Shown: positions 44,525 through 54,019, numbered from the stretch's first letter. The stretch: DNA of 64,000 nucleotides from Pseudonocardia kujensis (GCF_021283305.1 NZ_JAJSOK010000039.1:1-64000), one strand, 5' to 3'. A program made the numbers and translations. Notes: generated by a model not told the origin, from the letters alone.

Positions 44525-45670
44525 ATGCGTGACGCCGTCATCGTCGAGGCGGTCCGAACCCCGCTCGGCAAGCGGAAGGGCGCCCTGGCCGGGCTGCATC
44601 CCGCGGACCTCTCGGCGCACGTGCTGTGCGCGCTCGCCGAGCGCAGCGAGATCGACCCAGTGGACGTCGACGACGTGGTATGGGGCTGCGTGAGCCAGAT
44701 CGGCGAGCAGACCTTCGACATCGCCCGCACCTCGGTGCTCGCCGCAGGCTGGCCGGAGACGGTGCCCGGCACGACGGTCGACCGGCAGTGCGGCTCCTCG
44801 CAGCAGGCCGTGCACTTCGCGGCGGCGGGCCTGGTCTCCGGGCAGTACGACGTGGTCGTCGCGGGCGGGGTCGAGTCGATGACCCGGGTCCCGATGGGCT
44901 CCGCGGTGTCGGGCGCGGACGTGCTCGGCGAGCGGTACCGCGCCCGCTACGGCGACGAGTTCCCGAACCAGGGCCATGGCGCCGAGATGATCGCCGAGCG
45001 GTGGGGCTTCTCGCGCACGCAGCTCGACGAGTTCGCCCTCGGCAGCCACGAGAAGGCCGCCACAGCCCGCGACGAGGGCCGGTTCGACGCCCAGATCGCC
45101 CCGATCACCACGCCGGACGGCACCGTGGTAAGCCGGGACGAGGGCATCCGCCCCGGCGGCACACTGGAGGGCCTGGCCCAGCTCAAGACCGTGTTCAAGG
45201 CCGACGGCATGATCCACGCCGGCAACGCCTCTCAGATCTCGGACGGTTCGGCGGCGCTGCTCATGACAACCTCGGAGAAGGCGAAGGAGCTCGGCCTAAC
45301 CCCGATCGCCCGAGTGCACACCGCCGTCCTCGCCGCCGCCGACCCGGTGATCATGCTGACCGCGCCGATCCCGGCCACACAGAAGGCACTGAGCAGGTCG
45401 GGCCTGACGATCGGCGAGATCGGCGCGTTCGAGGTCAACGAGGCGTTCGCACCGGTGCCGCTGGCCTGGCTGGCCGACCTGGCCGCCGACCCGAAGGCGC
45501 TGAACCCGCTTGGCGGCGCGATCGCGCTGGGCCACCCGTTGGGCGGTTCGGGCGCCCGACTGATGACCACGCTCGTGCACCACATGCGCGACAATGGAAT
45601 CCGGTACGGCCTGCAGACCATGTGCGAAGGCGGCGGCCAGGCCAACGCCACGATCCTTGAGCTGATCTAA
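44525..45670 (+). CDS. Thiolase (acetyl-CoA acyltransferase)
   Basis: 381 residues, slightly short of the usual 390-400. The nucleophile Cys88 is in TVDRQCGSSQQAVHFAA. Then GGAIALGHPLGGSGARLMTT has the base His, and the final LQTMCEGGGQANATILELI the proton-shuttling Cys. AGGAGA precedes the ATG. It lies 28 bases behind the phosphotransferase in the operator D rightward operon. It would cleave a 3-ketoacyl-CoA, ending the beta-oxidation steps of the island. Confidence 0.9.
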   Translation: MRDAVIVEAVRTPLGKRKGALAGLHPADLSAHVLCALAERSEIDPVDVDDVVWGCVSQIGEQTFDIARTSVLAAGWPETVPGTTVDRQCGSSQQAVHFAAAGLVSGQYDVVVAGGVESMTRVPMGSAVSGADVLGERYRARYGDEFPNQGHGAEMIAERWGFSRTQLDEFALGSHEKAATARDEGRFDAQIAPITTPDGTVVSRDEGIRPGGTLEGLAQLKTVFKADGMIHAGNASQISDGSAALLMTTSEKAKELGLTPIARVHTAVLAAADPVIMLTAPIPATQKALSRSGLTIGEIGAFEVNEAFAPVPLAWLADLAADPKALNPLGGAIALGHPLGGSGARLMTTLVHHMRDNGIRYGLQTMCEGGGQANATILELI

Positions 45671-45989
45671 TCCTGGACGTCGCCGGATCGGTCGCCTGGC
45701 CACCGAGGCCCGGGCCATCCTTTCGCACGGATCGCTCTCCTTCATTTATATTCAACGGAGGATTCCGAACAATGGAGAGAATTGACAGAGCCCGAGAAGT
45801 GTTGCGTAGGTCAAACTCGTGTCACAACGCTCTGTTCGCGCAAAGGTCTTCGACCTGGCACGTACCAGCCCGAACCCTGCAGGCTCCACTCAAAGTTTGT
45901 GATCGGGTGACCTATTGTGCTGGAGCTCATGGCGAAAGGGTGCGAGCATGACCCAAGAAGCCCCTTCGCGTCGGCTAAGACTTCGAGCG
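45671..45989. other. No gene seen
   Basis: This is the border of the catabolic island after the thiolase. Open frames without start signal or motif; no operator copy and no clear terminator. Confidence 0.4.
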
Positions 45990-46930
45990 CGCAGCCGGCG
46001 GGGCTCGGGATCGCCGTCGTCAAGAGGCTGGGCCGTTGGACAGCTTACTCGGCGCCATCGCAGGCGCAGTATCACCGTGTACTGGCTAGGGGTGAGCGCC
46101 AGATCGGCAAAGGCGTCCTCGCAATCGTGCTGTCGCTTGTCGGACTGTTCGCTTCAGCGGGGTCATCGGCGACCTCGGTGGGCAGGCGGACCTTCTGCTC
46201 GGCCGGCACAGCTGACCGTCGGGGACACGGAGTGCACGTCGATGACGCAGGCCAGCACGGTCGCATCTGTGCACTGATGATTCCGTGGAGCATGTTCCTG
46301 CGGCGTTGCTCTATGGGGTGCAAGGCGCCTCGATCATTTCGGTGGTCTCGATCTTTCGCCGTGACGTGTTCGACCGGCGCGGTTCTGACCCTGACGCCGC
46401 CATCGCGACGTACATGGGCGATCTTCACAGCCCTCTCGCCGTCTCAGGTCCGAAGCTGGGGCGCAGGACGACCTCCTTTTCCTGTACGCGATCACGATCG
46501 TCGTCTCGCCATTGCATAGCGCCGAGGAGGAGTACGGCTTCCGCGGTCTGATGCTCCAGGCCGCAGCGAGCTGGCCGAGAGGGGCCGCGGCTCTCGCTCG
46601 GGCTCGGTCCGTCGTATCGGCCGTGTTGTTCGCCGTGATCCACGGTTCCACCGACGTCTGGCACGACATCTACAATCTGGTCTTGACACAACCTTCGCGC
46701 TGATCACCTGGCGCACCGGCGACCTTGAGACCTCGGTCGTGTTGCAGACCGCGAACAACACCTTCGCGTTCCTGCTGGCTGGTGCTGCATCGCAAGCTCA
46801 CCGCTGGCCCAGATTGCCCGGGGGCCCTTCCTGATGTTGCGTGCGCTGCTGGCGATCATCGCCGCACCATCTGGACCGGCACCCGCCGCACCCGCCGCAC
46901 CGGCCCCCGTCCGCACTCCCTGCGTGATCA
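45990..46930 (+). pseudogene. Broken CPBP-family membrane metalloprotease
   Basis: Pieces of one membrane protein are spread over several frames. YHRVLARGERQIGKGVLAIV (about 46060) looks like the first helix region. SAEEEYGFRGLMLQAAASWP (about 46520) has the EExxxR motif of CPBP proteases, AVLFAVIHGSTDVWHDIYNL (about 46630) the following His motif, and LETSVVLQTANNTFAFLLAG (about 46730) the third. At least three frameshifts separate them. It is a remnant between the island and the ABC operon. Confidence 0.6.
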
Positions 46931-47005
46931 CGGATGTCGCGGAGCCTTCCTGGCCCAAGGGCCGACGCGGGCCATCCGCATGGTCGCGCGCTAGACCGCT
47001 CTACC

Positions 47006-47025
47006 ATTCCCATCAGTGTTAGATT
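47006..47025. promoter_or_regulatory. Operator site E of the shared 20-bp palindrome
   Basis: Minus strand AATCT-AACACTGATG-GGAAT, 57 bases before the ABC permease start at 47082. The inner nine bases AACACTGAT are identical to site C. It links the importer operon to the catabolic regulon even though a pseudogene separates them. Confidence 0.7.
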
Positions 47026-47081
47026 AGTCTCTCGGGCACAGACGCCGCCGTCCACCGAGACGACAGCCAAGGGGATAACCG

Positions 47082-48845
47082 ATGCACACCACTGGCACTG
47101 TTGCCAGCGACGAGCACTCCCGAACCGACGTCGCCCACTACCAACCCACTCCGCGCCGACGCATCGGGTTGGTCGATCGCCGAACCGCCCAGACCGCCGC
47201 ACGCAGGGCATCCGCACTGGTCCTGGTCGCCGTCGTCGCGCTGCTCTGCCTACCGCCCGTCTACTTCGTCATCGACGCGGCCCTGAGTGGCAGCGGTCTC
47301 GGCTTCCGCCAGATGCTCCAGGACCGCACGCTGGGCCGCACCGTGCAGATCACAATCACGCTGGCCCTCGGGGCGGTCGTGATCAGCACGGTGCTGGGCA
47401 TCGTCCTAGCCTGGGGGGCCCAAGGCCTGAGCCGGCGCAACCGCTGGCTCGGTCACATCCCGCTCATCCCGCTCGTGATGCCCGCTCTCGCCGCGGTCAC
47501 CGGGTTCGGCTACCTGCTCAATCCCAGCATCGGTTTCGGCAACCTGCTGCTCCGCAAGATCATGTTCTGGTCGGGCGCCGAGACCGGGCCGTTCGACGTC
47601 AACACGGTCCCGTTCATCCTGATCGTGACCGCGACCCTGCTCACCAGCTTCGTCTACCTGTTCATTCGCAGCGCGCTTGCCCAGCTTGACCAGGGCATCT
47701 ACGACGCAGCCGCGGCGTCGGGGGCCTCGCCCACCCGCGCCTTCTTCACCGTCATCCTGCCGATGCTGCGGCCGGCGATCGTGTACTCCTCGCTCACCGT
47801 CATGCTCCTGGCACTCGGACAGTTCGCCGTCCCGCTGTTCCTCGGCCGCCAGGAGAACCTCAACGTGCTGTCGACGGCCATGTACGTGAGCATGTCGGCG
47901 TCGCCGCCGAACATCCCACTGGCCGCTGCGTACGGGCTCCCGATCGTTGTGGCGGGCATCGTGTTCCTGGTCATCCAGCGCGTCGTGCTACGCGACCAGG
48001 ACCGCTTCGCCAGCACGGGCACGAAGGGGGCGGCGCGCTCGCTGAACAAGAGCGGCTGGCTCTCCCACACCGCGTTGATCGTCTACGGGCTCGTCGCCGT
48101 CGCAGCCCCGATCGTGTCGGTCGCGATCGTGGCCTTCCAGCCGTACTGGTCCAAGGACATCGTGATCAGCGAGTTCACGTTCGACAACTTCCGGTCGGTG
48201 TTCGCTAACCCACGGCTCGTGGACGCGATCGGGAACACCGCCGTGTACTCGCTGAGCGCATCCGCGATCGCCGTGCCGCTCGGCTACCTGTGCGCGAAGG
48301 TCCTGTACCGGCGTCGGCAGCAGAGGGTCATCGCCAGTATCGTCGACGTCCTGGTCTCCATGTCCCTGGGCATCCCGGCGGTGATCTTCGGCGTCGGCTT
48401 CCTCCTTGCCTTCACCCACGGCCCGCTGAACCTCTATGGGCGCGGCGCAGGTCTCGTTGCCGTCTACGTCGTCGTCACGCTGCCCTTCATCACCCGTATG
48501 GTGCTCGTCGGCATGGTCAACCTCGGTGACAACCTCATCGAGGCGGGTGCGGCCTGCGGCGGACCGCTGTGGCGCCGGATCCTGACCCTGGAGTTGCCGA
48601 TGCTGCGCCCAGCACTCGGGAACGCAATCGCGATCTGCCTGATCCTTACCGCCCAGGAGTTCGGGGCGTCGATCCTCGTGCGCTCGACTCAGACCCAGGT
48701 GATGTCAACCGTCCTCTACGACCAGTTCGCCAACGGCAGCAACTCCCAGGTGGCCGTGATGGCCTTCCTGATGTGTGCGATCACCGGTATCGGCGTGCTG
48801 CTTGCCCTGCTGTTCGGTCGCCAGTCCAGCCCGAAGGAGAGCTGA
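47082..48845 (+). CDS. Two-domain ABC permease of the iron(III)/thiamine-type class (FbpB-like)
   Basis: 587 residues, fused: two BPD_transp_1 domains, each with about six helices. The coupling (EAA) loops that touch the ATPase are YDAAAASGASPTRAFFTVIL (near residue 210) and IEAGAACGGPLWRRILTLEL (near residue 490). Such fused permeases serve iron(III), phosphonate or polyamine-type importers. The long soluble leader (about 40 residues) comes before helix 1. AGGGGA lies before the ATG. It starts a three-gene operon behind operator E. Confidence 0.88.
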   Translation: MHTTGTVASDEHSRTDVAHYQPTPRRRIGLVDRRTAQTAARRASALVLVAVVALLCLPPVYFVIDAALSGSGLGFRQMLQDRTLGRTVQITITLALGAVVISTVLGIVLAWGAQGLSRRNRWLGHIPLIPLVMPALAAVTGFGYLLNPSIGFGNLLLRKIMFWSGAETGPFDVNTVPFILIVTATLLTSFVYLFIRSALAQLDQGIYDAAAASGASPTRAFFTVILPMLRPAIVYSSLTVMLLALGQFAVPLFLGRQENLNVLSTAMYVSMSASPPNIPLAAAYGLPIVVAGIVFLVIQRVVLRDQDRFASTGTKGAARSLNKSGWLSHTALIVYGLVAVAAPIVSVAIVAFQPYWSKDIVISEFTFDNFRSVFANPRLVDAIGNTAVYSLSASAIAVPLGYLCAKVLYRRRQQRVIASIVDVLVSMSLGIPAVIFGVGFLLAFTHGPLNLYGRGAGLVAVYVVVTLPFITRMVLVGMVNLGDNLIEAGAACGGPLWRRILTLELPMLRPALGNAIAICLILTAQEFGASILVRSTQTQVMSTVLYDQFANGSNSQVAVMAFLMCAITGIGVLLALLFGRQSSPKES

Positions 48846-48847
48846 CG

Positions 48848-49981
48848 ATGTCCGATCTGAAGGTGAAGGACCTCCGCAAGGCCTTCGGCAGTCACGGCGG
48901 GATCGTCGCGGTCGACGATGTCACGCTGGAGGTGCCGCAGGCCGAGATGCTCGTGCTAGTCGGCCCTAGCGGTTGCGGGAAGTCGACCACACTGCGCTGC
49001 CTGGCCGGGCTGGAGAACCCCGACGCCGGCGTCATCGAGTTCGGCGACCAGACGATCTTCGACGCCTCCCGGCGGATCGCCGTCCCGATCCACCGCCGAG
49101 ACATCGGCCTGGTGTTCCAGAACTACGCACTCTGGCCGCACATGACCGGCTGGGACAACATCGCGTTCCCGCTGCGGTCGCGGTGGGCGTCGCGCGAGGA
49201 GCAGCGGCGGAGGATCGCAGCAGTCGCCGAGGTCGTCGACCTGGACCGCCGCCTTCTGGACAAGCGGCCAGCTCAGCTCAGCGGCGGTCAGCAGCAACGG
49301 GTCGCGCTCGCCCGCGCGCTGGTCGCCGAGCCGAAGATCGTGATGTTCGACGAGCCGCTAAGCAACCTCGACGCCGCGCTGCGCGAGCAACTGCGCTCGG
49401 AGATCCGCCGGTTGCACGAGGAGATCCGGTTCACCGGCGTCTACGTCACCCACGATCTCTCCGAAGCGATGGCCCTCGGCGACCGGGTGGCGGCGATGAC
49501 CGACGGGACGATCGTCCAGATCGGCCGTCCAGAGGAGCTGTTCGCCACCCCGGCGACCAGCAGGATCGCGCGCATGATGGGCTATAGGAGGCTTTGCGCG
49601 ATCAACCGCGGCGCGGACCGCTGGACCAGTACGGACTGCGTGTTCGCCGGTCCCGCCCCCGACGGACCAGGCCCGTCCTACGAGCTGCTCGCCCGCCCGG
49701 ATCGCATCACGATCGCCGCCGAGGGTACCGCTGTCCCGTCCGATCATGAGTACCGCGTGCGCGGGGGCGTCGTGGCCGGCGTGGGCTACCTCGGCAACGA
49801 GCAGGAGCTGATCGTTGACCTCGGCGGCCGCCACCTGCGGCTCGTCGTGCCCCTCGGCCGGACCTTCGCCCCCGGCGACCGGGTCGACCTGACCGCACGG
49901 CCGGCGGACATCCGCGCGTTCCCACTCAGCGACAAGCCTGAACACCCTGACACCCCCTCGGACCAGGAGACGGAAGCATGA
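48848..49981 (+). CDS. ABC importer ATPase (FbpC/PotA-like)
   Basis: 377 residues from the ATG at 48848, 2 bases after the permease stop. Walker A is VGPSGCGKSTTLRCL, the Q-loop VFQNYALWPHMTGWDNIAFP, the signature LSGGQQQRVALARAL, Walker B IVMFDEPLSNLDAALREQL, and the switch His in GVYVTHDLSEAMAL. The C-terminal part (residues 245-365) is a TOBE-like beta domain (RVRGGVVAGVGYLGNEQELI, then DLGGRHLRLVVPLGRTFAPG). It ends in ATGA, overlapping the next gene. Confidence 0.92.
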   Translation: MSDLKVKDLRKAFGSHGGIVAVDDVTLEVPQAEMLVLVGPSGCGKSTTLRCLAGLENPDAGVIEFGDQTIFDASRRIAVPIHRRDIGLVFQNYALWPHMTGWDNIAFPLRSRWASREEQRRRIAAVAEVVDLDRRLLDKRPAQLSGGQQQRVALARALVAEPKIVMFDEPLSNLDAALREQLRSEIRRLHEEIRFTGVYVTHDLSEAMALGDRVAAMTDGTIVQIGRPEELFATPATSRIARMMGYRRLCAINRGADRWTSTDCVFAGPAPDGPGPSYELLARPDRITIAAEGTAVPSDHEYRVRGGVVAGVGYLGNEQELIVDLGGRHLRLVVPLGRTFAPGDRVDLTARPADIRAFPLSDKPEHPDTPSDQETEA

Positions 49982-51105
49982 CGACGAGAACTCGCAACAC
50001 AGTGGTACGCCGCGTGGCGCGAGCCGTCGCCGCAGCGTGCGTGATTCCGCTGGCAATAGTCGCCTGCGGTGACTACACCGGCGGGGGCGGTGGCGGCACT
50101 GCCGACTCCGCGACGCAGGGACCAAGATCCTCGTGGCCGGAGATTCTCTCCGCCGCGGACACCGAGGGCAAACTCGAGGTGTGGTCCGTCCTCAGCCCCG
50201 CGCACAACGCCGCCGTTGAGGCAGCGTTCGAGAAGGCCTACCCGAAGATCGACCTCACCATCACCCAGTACGGACCGCCCGACATCAGCACCCGGGTCGA
50301 CGCCGAGCACCAGGCCGGGGTGAGCTCGGTCGACGTGCTGCTGAGCACGGACCGCATGTGGCACGGCAAGCACCTTACCGACGGCTACTTCCAGAAGATC
50401 GTCGGTCCGGACGTGGCCGCCGCCGACAAGTTGCTCCTGAACGGCGCGCCGCCGACCACCAACGGCGCACCGACAGCGAACCAGGCGCTCTACGACGACA
50501 ACACCCGGCTGATCACCCTGTTTGCCGCCTGGGGCTACGCCTGGAACACCGACGCAGTAAAGACCCCGCCGCCGAGCTTCGACGCCTTGTTCTCTGGCGA
50601 CACGTACAAAGGTAAGATCGGTATGAACGACCCCAACACGAATTCAGTGAACACGGTCCTCTTCGGGAAACTCAGCGAGCGCTACCCCAATCTGTTCCAA
50701 CGCCTCGGAGCGCTGCGACCGACGCTGTACGCGAGCTCCGGCCCGGCCTCCGAGGCCCTCGGAGCCGGGGCGGTGGACGCAGTGCTGGCGATCTCCGGCG
50801 CCGCGGTGGCGCCGGTCAAGAAGGCGGGCTTCGCATTCGACAGCAAGTTTCCCGCATTGGCGACCCCGCTCTACGCCGAGGTGCTCGCGGCATCCCAGAG
50901 TCCCAATGCGGCACAGGTGTTCACCAACTGGTTGATGACTGTGGACGGCCAAACCGCTTGGACCGCTGGCTACGCCTCGGTCCTGCCAAACATCCCCACC
51001 GCGAACAACTCGGCGGCCGGAGTCGAGGTGTTTGAGGCAGAAACGGTCGACCCGAACCGTGTAGCGGCGTGGCGCGACCAGCTCAACACCGCTCTAGGTC
51101 GCTGA
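49978..51105 (+). CDS. ABC importer solute-binding lipoprotein
   Basis: 375 residues. The N-terminal signal ends in the lipobox AIVACGD, so Cys30 would be lipid-anchored. Then KLEVWSVLSPAHNAAVEAAF, EKAYPKIDLTITQYGP and VDVLLSTDRMWHGKHLTDGY form the first lobe of an FbpA/PotD-type fold (SBP_bac). Later GYAWNTDAVKTPPPSFDALF, IGMNDPNTNSVNTVLFGKLS. The clear two-Tyr iron site of FbpA is not obvious, so the ligand may not be ferric iron. It overlaps the ATPase by 4 bases. With operator E upstream, the cargo is more likely linked to the catabolic substrate or its metal need. Confidence 0.85.
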   Translation: MTTRTRNTVVRRVARAVAAACVIPLAIVACGDYTGGGGGGTADSATQGPRSSWPEILSAADTEGKLEVWSVLSPAHNAAVEAAFEKAYPKIDLTITQYGPPDISTRVDAEHQAGVSSVDVLLSTDRMWHGKHLTDGYFQKIVGPDVAAADKLLLNGAPPTTNGAPTANQALYDDNTRLITLFAAWGYAWNTDAVKTPPPSFDALFSGDTYKGKIGMNDPNTNSVNTVLFGKLSERYPNLFQRLGALRPTLYASSGPASEALGAGAVDAVLAISGAAVAPVKKAGFAFDSKFPALATPLYAEVLAASQSPNAAQVFTNWLMTVDGQTAWTAGYASVLPNIPTANNSAAGVEVFEAETVDPNRVAAWRDQLNTALGR

Positions 51106-51182
51106 TCACGACAGGTATGCCGAGTGAACAGGTCGGGGCGGCGCTAACGGTCCCGGCCGAGCCCCCCGGACGTGACCCTGCG

Positions 51183-51217
51183 GTGGGGGCCCTGCGCCAC
51201 GACGCAGGCCCCCCGCC
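51183..51217 (+). terminator. Hairpin after the ABC operon
   Basis: GTGGGGGCCCTGCG and CGCAGGCCCCCCGC form a stem of about 12 pairs with a small mismatch and a short loop, 78 bases after the solute-binding protein stop. Confidence 0.5.
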
Positions 51218-51555
51218 AACCCCGAGCCAGGGCGAGCCCTCCCCCCGGGGAGCTGGTCCCAGCCTGTGGCCGCGAGGGCAGCGGCCCGCGTTGTGGGACT
51301 CGCACTCTGCCGTCCCCCGCCCTCGCCGGCGATGAACCGCGCTGACCGGCGCAGGTGAACCCGCCCAAACGGCCCAAAGGCACGCGAATGTCGGCAATAC
51401 CCGGCCCGCAGCAGCGGGTCCATACCGGCCGGCCAGCACGAACCCCCCCGCCGTCCACGGGCGACGGGGCGCCCGGGCGAGTGGGTTCCGCCCCGGGACG
51501 GACCCCACGACCCCCTGGGGGTCGCGGGGACCGACTCGCCTTCTAGGAGGTCCGC
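51218..51555. other. GC-rich stretch without a gene
   Basis: No supported gene. The last bases (AGGAGGT before the GTG at 51556) are the ribosome site of the ParB-like gene. The promoter for that gene should lie here. Confidence 0.4.
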
Positions 51556-53201
51556 GTGAGCACAACCGAGCTCACCAGCACCGACACGGATATCACCACC
51601 CCTGCCGACACCCAAGCCGTCTCCGATGACGACACCGCGGCGAAGGCTGCTCCCCAGGCGGCCGCGGCCGAGCCGGAGGCCGAGGCGGACGGCGGGGTGG
51701 ACGGCGAGGCGGGGGACATCGGTGAGCGATGTGGGCGAACCCCGCCGGTCTGGTGGTCGGGGGATCAACACCCGCACCGAGGTATGGCTCAGCGCGCACT
51801 TCGTCGCGGACATCCGCGAGCGGGGAGTGTGGGAGCCGATCACCGTGCGGCGCCGCGACGACGGCGTGCTGGTGGTGCGCAAGGGCCAGCGCCTCACCCT
51901 CGCCGCGGTGAAGGTGAGCCTGCCGCGAGTGCGGGTGCTCGTCGAGGCCGCCCTCGACCCGACCGAGGCCGACCGGCAGGGTCTGATCGCCCGCATCGTC
52001 TACCTGCTCGGGGAGAACAACCATCGGGCCGGGATCGCCGATCACGAGGAGGTCGCTGCCCACCGGGAGTTGCTCGAGCTCGGTCTCACCGCGGCACAGA
52101 TCGCCCGCCAGACCCGCGCCCCGACTGCGCGGATCCGCCAGACCGCGCGGGTCGCCTCGAGCGAGATCGCGGCCAGGGCGATGGCGCGCTACGAGCTGAC
52201 CTTCGACCAGGCCGCGGTGGTGTCGGAGTTCGACGACGGCACCGCAGCGGGCATCGAGGCGGTCAAGGCGCTCACCGTGTGCGCGGCGCGCGAACTTGGC
52301 CGGTTCGCCCACGCCGCGCAGCGGGCGCGGAACGACCGCGAGGACCAGCAGCTGCTCGCCGACGCCTTCGCCGAGGCCCGCGAGCAGGGCCTGACCCTTC
52401 TCCGGACCGCCGGCGACGGCGAGCAGGACAACGACGAGCACCCCGCGGCGCAGCCGCTGACCGAGCTGCGGTCGCGCGTCGACGATCCCAGTGCACCCGG
52501 CTCACCGCCGAGGACCACCAGGACTGCCCGGGGCACGCGATCGCCCTGGAGGTGCAGCGGAACTGGTCTGGCGTGGAACCGACGGTCGAGACCATCGCCT
52601 ACTGCCTGGACCCCGACGTGTACGGGCACTCCCCGTTCTACGAGCGCCGCCTCACCACCCCCGACGCGGCCGCGACGAAGTCGGACGAGGAGCTGGCGGC
52701 GGAGAAGGAGGCCGCGCGGGTAGAGCGCAAGCGGGTGATCGACGGCAACAAGGCGTGGGACGCCGCGGTGCCGGTGCGCCGCGACTTCCTGAGGTCGCTG
52801 CTCACCCGCAAGTCCGTGCCGAACAACGCGGCACTGTTCGACGCCACGGCGATGGCCTCGGGTGGGCACGAGCTGCGCAAGGCGTTCGAGGGTGGCAACC
52901 AGCTCGCTTGCGAGCTGCTGGGCGTCGAGGTGCCCAGTGGCTGGTACGCGGGCAAGCCCAACCCGCTGCTGAGGCTGCTGGAGAACGCGAGGCGAGCAAG
53001 GCCACCCAGGTCATGCTCGCGGTCGTGCTCGCCGCCGACGAGGCCAGCCTGCACCGCAACAGCTGGCGCGAGGGCCACGCCGGGCGCAATCCGCGAGCGA
53101 TCGCCTACCTGAACGCGCTCAAGGCCTGGGGCTACACCCCGACCCACGTCGAGGAGCTCGTCATTTCAGCTGGACCGCCGAGATCACCGAGCCGGGGGTG
53201 A
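51556..53201 (+). pseudogene. ParB-like protein of an actinobacterial mobile element, three frameshifts
   Basis: The GTG at 51556 follows AGGAGGT and starts an acidic leader (MSTTELTSTDTDITTPADTQ). The frame shifts near 51725-51770 into the ParB core: VWLSAHFVADIRERGVWEPI, TVRRRDDGVLVVRKGQRLTL. Then NHRAGIADHEEVAAHRELLE and LGLTAAQIARQTRAPTARIR (the helix-turn-helix). It shifts again near 52480-52500 (CTRLTAEDHQDCPGHAIALE) and near 52985-53000 (KATQVMLAVVLAADEASLHR). Together they spell one protein of about 530 residues. Three indels in 1.6 kb would inactivate it unless they are sequence errors. It resembles the ParB-type proteins of integrative elements and plasmids, with a C-terminal Cys-His segment. 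Confidence 0.7.
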
Positions 53202-53440
53202 TGCGGGCCGCGTGTCTGCGCATGGTGCAGCAGCTGCCCGGCGCGGTCCGCGCCTATGCCGCGACGCTCTGCGCGATCGCCGCGCTCCTCGACGGCGACA
53301 GCGCCACCGCCAACGTCGCGCTCGACGTGGCCGAGGAGCTGCGCCCGGGCCTGTCCCTGGTGAGGCTGGTCAGCCAGATCACCGGCCGCGGGATCACGCC
53401 CACCGCTCTGCGCGAGCTTATCCGCGACGGCGTGCGATGA
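53198..53440 (+). CDS. Small helical protein, or the C-terminal end of the ParB-like gene
   Basis: 80 residues from the ATG at 53198, overlapping the previous stop (TGATG). RMVQQLPGAVRAYAATLCAI, then GDSATANVALDVAEELRPGL and SLVRLVSQITGRGITPTALR, are helices. Upstream in this frame SWTAEITEPGV precedes the ATG, which suggests a fourth indel and a longer fused protein. No recognised domain. Confidence 0.45.
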   Translation: MMRAACLRMVQQLPGAVRAYAATLCAIAALLDGDSATANVALDVAEELRPGLSLVRLVSQITGRGITPTALRELIRDGVR

Positions 53441-53655
53441 CCGAGCCCCACGGCCCGGCCCCGCCTCCGACCCCGGGGGCGGGGCGGGTCCTGGGGTCGA
53501 CCTGGGAGCAGTGCGAGTGGTGCCGCGGCCAGACCTACATCGACCCGTCGATCACCCCGACGAATCCCCGCCTAAAGGCGCATGGGTGCGACGGGACGCC
53601 CCCCACCCAGGTCCTCTACCCGGCGGCGCCCGACGACCGCCTACGGGCAGGGTAG
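53437..53655 (+). CDS. Small Cys-containing hypothetical protein
   Basis: 72 residues from the ATG at 53437, overlapping the previous stop (ATGA), so it is coupled. It contains STWEQCEWCRGQTYIDPSIT and LKAHGCDGTPP, a C-x-x-C plus His/Cys that could hold one zinc. The Pro-rich N-terminus is disordered. No family known. Confidence 0.55.
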   Translation: MTEPHGPAPPPTPGAGRVLGSTWEQCEWCRGQTYIDPSITPTNPRLKAHGCDGTPPTQVLYPAAPDDRLRAG

Positions 53656-53668
53656 GCACCGAGCACCG

Positions 53669-54019
53669 GATGGACCTGGAGCGGGCACGCCGGTTCACCC
53701 GCCCGCGCTGCGACGGCCAGATCCTCCTCGACGGGGACGGCACGCGATCGAGTGCCCCCGGTATGCCGGGTGACCCGGCACCTACCCAGCCCCCCGTCCG
53801 CGCACGACGGCCTGGCAGGGCTGCGATGAGCACTTCCCGGCCCTGCCCAGTGAGGCAGAAACCGACGACGACCAGGCCCGCCGCCTGGGCCACGATGACC
53901 TGCCTCGCCTGCGTGTCGAGCAGGTGGAGCTGGTCGTCACCAACCGGGACCGCGCCCATGGCCGGAGCGGTCGGTGGGAGCCACCCTCGCCGAGGGCCCG
54001 ATCCGGCACCAGCTCTTCT
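53669..54019 (+). pseudogene. Possible small Cys-containing gene, frameshifted
   Basis: From the ATG at 53669, MDLERARRFTRPRCDGQILL, then DGDGTR reads like the start of a small zinc protein. The likely continuation is in the next frames: AWQGCDEHFPALPSEAETDD, then RLRVEQVELVVTNRDRAHGR. At least one indel would be needed. Low confidence, but the segments have protein-like composition unlike the flanks. Confidence 0.3.

Noticed and set aside
51556-53201. Programmed ribosomal frameshifting in the ParB-like gene
   Set aside because: Three or four shifts with no slippery heptamer are more simply explained by mutation or sequence error.
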